From: an uncultured Clostridium sp.
Lineage (GTDB): Bacteria; Bacillota; Clostridia; Clostridiales; Clostridiaceae
NCBI GenBank assembly: GCA_900539375.1
Contig: UQBY01000044.1
Span: 1-15,536, forward strand
Length of the DNA: 15,536 bases
Direction of reading: 5' to 3'
In this document: positions 14,334-15,536 of the stretch, in pieces
Layout of the letters: each line of letters starts with the position of its first letter
Numbering within the stretch: position 1 is the first letter of the stretch
The notes under the pieces: generated by a model
What the model was told of the DNA's origin: nothing
The model's input: the letters and a program-made list of their open reading frames with translations, nothing else
Database searches by the model: none
Made by a program: the position numbers and the translations under genes

Positions 14334-14978
14334 TTGAGATATTTGTTATTTCTTTTAAGTACAATAATTGAATTAGAGTTAATACAATGTATATTAAAAT
14401 ATATTAATAACAATGAAGAAGAGGAAAAAAATAAAATATTAGTTAGTAGAAAACATAAGATTGTTATAGTTACAATAATAGGAATATCTAATTTAAGTTT
14501 AAGTATTTTAAATTATAATTCAAGTATAGAATATATATTTGCTACCATATTAATAGCATATTTAGTGTTAAGTGCATATATAGACCAGATGAAAATGATA
14601 GTATATTCTTTTCTAAATAAAGGAATATTCATAATATTTATTGTTTTTATGATAATCAATATTTATAAAGGAATGAATTTTAAAATATACTTATATAGTT
14701 TTTTATCAAGTTTACTAATAAGCTATTTCTTATTTAAAGTAAGGTGTTTTGGAGAAGGAGATGCTGAAATTATAGTTGCTATTTCTTTATTTATGGCCAA
14801 CAAATATATTATTGGTTGGAATCTAAGCTATTCTATATTAAATCTTCTTTTAGCATTTTTCTTATCTGCTTTGGTAAATTTATTTACCATTTTATTTAGA
14901 CGAAAAAATATTCAAAAGAAAAAAGCATTTGCCCCATATATAATGACAGCAAGTTTAATTTCAATTATTTTCATTTAA
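14334..14978 (+). CDS. A24-family prepilin peptidase
   Basis: This 214-residue polytopic membrane protein should cleave the leader peptides of type IV pilin-like or Tad/Flp proteins at the cytoplasmic face. The two catalytic aspartates fit the A24 pattern: D84 in SAYIDQMKMIV and D143 in the GxGD motif GEGDAEIIVA (140-149). The C-terminal KKAFAPYIMTA resembles the conserved PFGP-like segment. It lacks the N-terminal cysteine-rich methylase domain of PilD, as in short CpaA/TadV or archaeal-type enzymes. Several hydrophobic segments cover most of the chain. The start is TTG, with AAAGGAGG about seven bases upstream; the gap to the secreted-protein gene is 53 bases. No substrate with a prepilin leader is seen in this window. 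Confidence 0.8.
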   Translation: MRYLLFLLSTIIELELIQCILKYINNNEEEEKNKILVSRKHKIVIVTIIGISNLSLSILNYNSSIEYIFATILIAYLVLSAYIDQMKMIVYSFLNKGIFIIFIVFMIINIYKGMNFKIYLYSFLSSLLISYFLFKVRCFGEGDAEIIVAISLFMANKYIIGWNLSYSILNLLLAFFLSALVNLFTILFRRKNIQKKKAFAPYIMTASLISIIFI

Positions 14979-14992
14979 AGAATACTATTTTA

Positions 14993-15044
14993 ATAAGACT
15001 AGATATTTTAAATAAATTAAAGTATCTAGTCTTATAATTTTTTT
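14993..15044 (+). terminator. Strong terminator after the prepilin peptidase gene
   Basis: ATAAGACTAGATATTTTAA (14993-15011) pairs over 19 positions, one of them G-U, with 15017-15035 around the loop ATAAA. It is followed, after AA, by seven T's (15038-15044). It ends the surface-protein operon. Confidence 0.85.
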
Positions 15045-15045
15045 A

Positions 15046-15104
15046 AATAAAATAAATGAAAAAGGAGCAAATATAAAATAATCTCCCTCTTCATTTATTT
15101 TATT
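15046..15104 (-). terminator. Large inverted repeat, likely terminator of the minus-strand remnant
   Basis: AATAAAATAAATGAA (15046-15060) is exactly inverted at 15090-15104, and an inner GGAG/CTCC pairing (15064-15067 with 15083-15086) extends the stem. It lies 14 bases beyond the stop of the minus-strand membrane protein, so it probably terminated that transcript. No separate long T-tract follows on the minus strand. Confidence 0.5.
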
Positions 15105-15117
15105 AATATTATAAAAT

Positions 15118-15420
15118 TTATACTATTCTAAATAATGATTTTAGCTTGAAACGGATCGCTCTATATAATGAGGATGAAAAAAATTTTTCTTTTAAAATAT
15201 TGAAATAAGAACTACGATATACTATAAATCCAGAGATTAGTAATAAAATTCTCATAATTACTTCTTTAAAGAAAGTAACCCCAAAAGTTATTGCTAATAC
15301 ATTTCCTAGTTTACATCCCCAATATATTATAGACTCTAATATATTAATGAGTATTCCATCTACATTCCAATCTCCTGCACCTGTATATTTTAATATATCA
15401 ATAAATATATTACCCTGACT
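15118..15420 (-). pseudogene. 3' remnant of a membrane-protein gene
   Basis: A minus-strand frame stays open for 100 codons to a TAA at 15118-15120, ending FRIV, with no ATG/GTG/TTG start or Shine-Dalgarno at its upstream end; the first in-frame ATG is 55 codons in. The translation is coherent: a tract TGAGDWNVDGILINI, two hydrophobic segments (IYWGCKLGNVLAITFG, MRILLLISGFIVY) and a basic C-terminus. It reads as the C-terminal part of a polytopic membrane protein I cannot name. In the same frame a TAA occurs about 25 bases upstream of 15420, and composition changes there, so the gene seems truncated, possibly by an insertion element. Confidence 0.5.
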
Positions 15421-15536
15421 TACGGACAGTTTATATACAAATATTTACTTTATTCAAATTTGATAAGAATTTAAAAAAATATAATAGAAAAACCACCCTT
15501 TTCATTGTAAAATAAATCTACCAAACCAAAAACACA
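15413..15536. other. Unassigned right end, possible insertion-element terminus
   Basis: No convincing gene is present. CTGACTTACGGACAGT (about 15416-15431) is a relatively GC-rich patch at the point where the minus-strand gene breaks off. It looks like a terminal inverted repeat of an element extending beyond the window. A minus-strand frame starting at ATG 15505 runs 24 codons without a Shine-Dalgarno and is not credible. Confidence 0.3.

Noticed and set aside
15433..15505. Minus-strand frame MKRVVFLLYF... at the right end
   Set aside because: It is only 24 codons long, lacks a Shine-Dalgarno and is out of frame with the membrane-protein remnant.

Overview
The window looks like plasmid or integrative-element DNA from a low-GC Firmicute, most likely a Clostridium or close relative. 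The basis is extreme A+T richness (judged by eye, not computed), AGA/ATA codon preference, strong AGGAGG ribosome binding sites, frequent TTG starts and short hairpin/U-tract terminators. The species cannot be named from the sequence. There is no rRNA, tRNA or housekeeping gene, and remnants of other DNA sit at both ends.

Left end (1-850): the 5' part of an ISAs1-family transposase on the minus strand, stopped before its last catalytic residue. Region A (862-5921, plus strand): a clean sigma-A promoter followed by a terminator-like hairpin in the leader, then a zinc-finger/Toprim primase-like protein (DUF3854 type), an unknown 178-aa protein and a terminator. A second group follows: an S1/OB-fold RNA-binding-like protein, a winged-helix protein resembling the Replic_Relax family, and a protein with an HTH at each end, closed by two hairpins. 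This looks like a replication and control block. Three genes here share a hairpin + T-run + AGGAGG module directly before the start codon.

An AT-rich non-coding stretch (5922-6341) separates it from region B (6342-10539): a small unknown protein, a 1003-aa TraG/VirD4-type coupling ATPase with four predicted N-terminal membrane segments and tandem repeats in its tail, and a zinc-ribbon/HTH protein ending at a strong terminator. A convergent small gene of unknown function lies on the minus strand (10615-11052), and a palindrome-rich divergent region follows.

Region C (11355-15044, plus strand) encodes surface functions: a membrane-anchored protein with a long Asn/Ser microsatellite linker, a 624-aa secreted protein whose translation seems to depend on a short upstream reading frame, and an A24 prepilin peptidase, ending in a 19-bp terminator stem. 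Coupling ATPase, surface proteins and prepilin peptidase together suggest a DNA-transfer or pilus module whose other parts (relaxase, VirB4/TadA-type ATPase, pilins) are not in this window.

Right end (15118-15536): the 3' end of a membrane-protein gene on the minus strand, without a start, apparently cut near 15420 by a sequence that may be the end of another insertion element.
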